Of a stretch of 64,000 nt of DNA, positions 63,101 to 64,000 are shown piece by piece (positions within the stretch are counted from its first letter, which is position 1; every line of letters begins with the position of its first letter). The notes beneath the pieces were generated by a model. It was not told where the DNA came from. It did no database searches and saw nothing but the letters and a program-made list of their open reading frames with translations. This DNA is from Natronococcus sp. A-GB7. GTDB lineage: Archaea; Halobacteriota; Halobacteria; Halobacteriales; Natrialbaceae. The position numbers were made by a program, and so were the translations under genes. The stretch spans positions 22,786 through 86,785 of the forward strand of contig NZ_JARUKV010000022.1 of the NCBI RefSeq assembly GCF_029688865.1, read 5' to 3'.

Positions 63101-63763
63101 CTCGACGACCCGCTCGTCGTACTCCTGCTCGAGGAGCGACTGCTGGCCGGCCTCGCCGCTGTAGTGGTCGGCGATCTCGAGGATCGTCTCCGCGGCGAGC
63201 TCGTAGGCCTCCTCGAACGAAACTTCTTCCCAGCCGTCCTCGCCGCGCTGGGCGTACTCCTCGGGCATCGAGCCGTCGTCCTCGCGGGGGAAGCCGTCCT
63301 CGACCCACTCGAGGAACCCCTCCCGGACCATCGGCGCGTGGACGCGACGGTCGCCGTAGAAGCGTTCGATCATCGCCAGCCCCTTCTGACAGACGCGGGG
63401 ATCCCAGCGGTGGGAGGCCTGGTTCCCCTGTAGGTCGGTCGCCTCGCCGTAGCCCATCGACGGCTGGAGGCGCGTGATCGTCCCATTGGTGACCTGGGCC
63501 TCGAGGTAGCAGTTGTGGGTGTCGTTTGGCGTACACGTCAGCATGAACGTGTCGTCGACGTCCCAAATATCACGGTAGAACTCCTCCCAGTCGCGGTCCG
63601 GGTACTCCTCGAAGACGTTCATCGGCGCGTCGTCCGGATCGGCAACGCCGGGCAGCGAACAGCCCGCGAGTCCGGCGAGCGCGGCGGCCGACCCCGCCTT
63701 GAGAACGGATCGGCGAGACGGGTGCTTCCCGGCCTCCACCCTCGGGTCGCTCTCGCTGCTCAT
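60182..63763 (-). CDS. Molybdopterin oxidoreductase catalytic subunit, type II DMSO reductase family
   Basis: A 1193-aa Tat-exported Mo enzyme. N-terminal RRSVLKAGSAAALAGLAGC is a twin-arginine signal with lipobox. The Mo-ligand Asp is predicted as Asp284 in WHTDLPPG, the NarG-type position, so it belongs to the type II (NarG/DdhA/EbdA/SerA/PcrA-like) group. The N-terminal Fe-S ligands read C77-TPN-D81-THN-C85 and C125, with Asp where a middle Cys is expected. Substrate (nitrate, selenate, chlorate, DMSO or an organic) cannot be read. First visible gene of an operon with the Fe-S subunit and TorD chaperone; no heme gamma subunit is seen. Confidence 0.92.
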   Translation of the reverse strand: MSSESDPRVEAGKHPSRRSVLKAGSAAALAGLAGCSLPGVADPDDAPMNVFEEYPDRDWEEFYRDIWDVDDTFMLTCTPNDTHNCYLEAQVTNGTITRLQPSMGYGEATDLQGNQASHRWDPRVCQKGLAMIERFYGDRRVHAPMVREGFLEWVEDGFPREDDGSMPEEYAQRGEDGWEEVSFEEAYELAAETILEIADHYSGEAGQQSLLEQEYDERVVEETGGAGIQTMKFRGGMPLLGLIRLMGMYRVANQMALVDHNVRDVDEDEAVGGVGLDNYSWHTDLPPGHTMVTGQQTVDFDLSNAEYADHIVLMGMNWICTKMADSHWLTEARMKGADVTGVFTDYTATATKCDELITVRNGTDTALLLGAARQIIEEDMYDAEFVRQHTDMPLLVRMDEGRLLRASEVIEGYEPAELEKTVVVEDDEERPSEGVTDVWENVLTEDLRTDWGDFVVRDEEAEEYVAVSRDEVGDDFDVPASLEGPFEVETIDSANQDDSLAAGEAGDGETIEVRTVFDLIAEHLADTWDAETVADVTGTDPDAVESLAEAFGTTHESALLLTGMGPNHYTNQDLFGRASFLLTSLTRNVGHFGGNVGSYAGNYRGAYFNGRSQWINEDPFDPELDPDEPASEDGRRTSQSTHWYSHGDRPLKFNDEGEYDPEDGEYYMGDSHMFTPTKFLWTAGSNSILGNAKGAYDIIQNMLRTGAIEAVFTNEWWWTKTCEYSDIVFPVDSWAEHHVHDITASVTNPFVMTMPETGLEERIYNTRNDAQIYAGVAEALAEATGDDRFEDYWAFIDEDDHQARPYLQRIIDNSNTVAGYDLDEMLEEAADGVPKLIMTGTYPKFKGGRQIQDDDPWYTKTGRLEFFREEGHFADAGENIPVFREVMDGTPNEPNVLVDDGDHPLIDPETPEDRGWDPDQRDGDLRQVRNVVMETEEFLESEHPLTELDEGYRYNYMTPKYRHGAHTFANALPNIAVWWGNFGDFDREDERRPYVGEAYVEMNPADAQEEGFEDGDYVWVDADPRDRPYRDWDEDDDDYEVTRAMMRVRYQPALPQGIIKSWMNLNEATHGSVEGHEEREDGEARNEETDYVSLYRYGGHQSATRTWFRPTLLTDDMARKNYGGQNIETGYAGDVHCANGAPKEAFVRVEHAEDGGLEGEGLWRVAEMGLRPGYEDDAMEQYLDGDFVDTGGE

Positions 63764-63978
63764 CGGCCCACCTCCTCGCCGGACACGCTCGAGCGTCCGA
63801 GCCGTGCAGCCACGTGGCGGGCCGCGTCACTGTCGTTGAAAGCCGATCGACGATCGCGGGTGTCCCACTGATTCTGGCGCCCCTCCCGGGGCACCTGGCG
63901 GCGCGGTCGCCGCGACGGCCGGAACGCGACGCCCGCAGCGTCCCTCCGTCCGCTGGTGGCCGTGTGATTCCTGGGCAT
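63760..63978 (-). other. Partial reading frame upstream of the Mo subunit
   Basis: A frame ending TGA at 63760, overlapping the Mo subunit ATG (ATGA). It opens at ATG 63978 but stays open through the right window edge. It is Arg-rich and not acidic, so it may be spurious or the C-terminal tail of an upstream subunit gene (for example a gamma subunit). The overlap alone is weak evidence for coding. Confidence 0.2.
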
Positions 63979-64000
63979 ACGGTTACCCCTCTGATCGCCG

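Noticed and set aside
1..64000. CRISPR array, IS element or prophage
   Set aside because: No regularly spaced repeats, transposase, integrase or phage structural gene was found in either strand.

Overview
The window is chromosome-like DNA from a halophilic archaeon (class Halobacteria). The evidence is high GC, very acidic proteins, Tat-type signal peptides, TATA boxes about 22-35 nt upstream of start codons (leaderless transcripts), many tiny zinc-finger and membrane proteins, and haloarchaeal families (HalOD1, the haloarchaeal malate synthase clade, fused GlcD/GlcF dehydrogenases). No rRNA, convincing tRNA, CRISPR array or insertion sequence was seen. Genus cannot be fixed from the sequence alone.

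Region 1 (1-15.4 kb) is rich in hydroxyacid and C2/C4 acid metabolism. It holds two GlcD-GlcF fusion dehydrogenases (one cut by the left edge), glycerate 2-kinase, malic enzyme, a D-2-hydroxyacid dehydrogenase, a tartrate/D-malate-type dehydrogenase, malate synthase and an IclR regulator. Together these could take tartrate, glycolate and glyoxylate to glycerate, malate and pyruvate. Region 2 (15.7-19.7 kb) is a tripartite tricarboxylate transporter operon (tctC-tctB-tctA) followed by a cupin and a tiny membrane protein. Region 3 (19.9-29.7 kb) is an acyl-CoA module: Usp, a crotonase overlapping a class III CoA-transferase, a ThDP enzyme, a second CoA-transferase, an MFS transporter, an IclR regulator, and a thiolase/Zn-ribbon-OB pair. 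The thiolase has Ser where the nucleophilic Cys should be, and the crotonase lacks one catalytic Glu, so this may be a non-standard carbon-acid pathway.

Region 4 (30.6-36.5 kb) has housekeeping and membrane genes, including a ComEC-like metallo-beta-lactamase gene overlapping a DUF3006 gene, an FMN reductase, a DoxX protein and an Asp-box repeat protein. Region 5 (36.6-42 kb) holds a TatD-like hydrolase, then a visibly AT-richer patch (37.7-38.9 kb) with a DUF6653-like protein and a nucleotidyltransferase with a truncated HEPN-like partner. It ends with an FAH-family hydrolase and an amidohydrolase divergent from a TetR regulator. The palindrome TTTAC-N6-GTAAA occurs both at the TetR/amidohydrolase divide and between the Asp-box and TatD genes, suggesting one regulon.

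Region 6 (42-58 kb) is mixed: a Tat lipoprotein, Lrp/AsnC, MaoC plus M24 peptidase, HNH nuclease, asparaginase, an ABC-2 exporter, MATE, small zinc fingers, an HpcH/HpaI aldolase, HalOD1, PadR and an AtoE-like transporter. Region 7 (58-64 kb) is an anaerobic-respiration operon: a Tat-exported type II Mo-bisMGD catalytic subunit, a four-cluster Fe-S subunit and a TorD-family chaperone, all read leftward with 2-nt gaps. An upstream reading frame is cut by the right edge.
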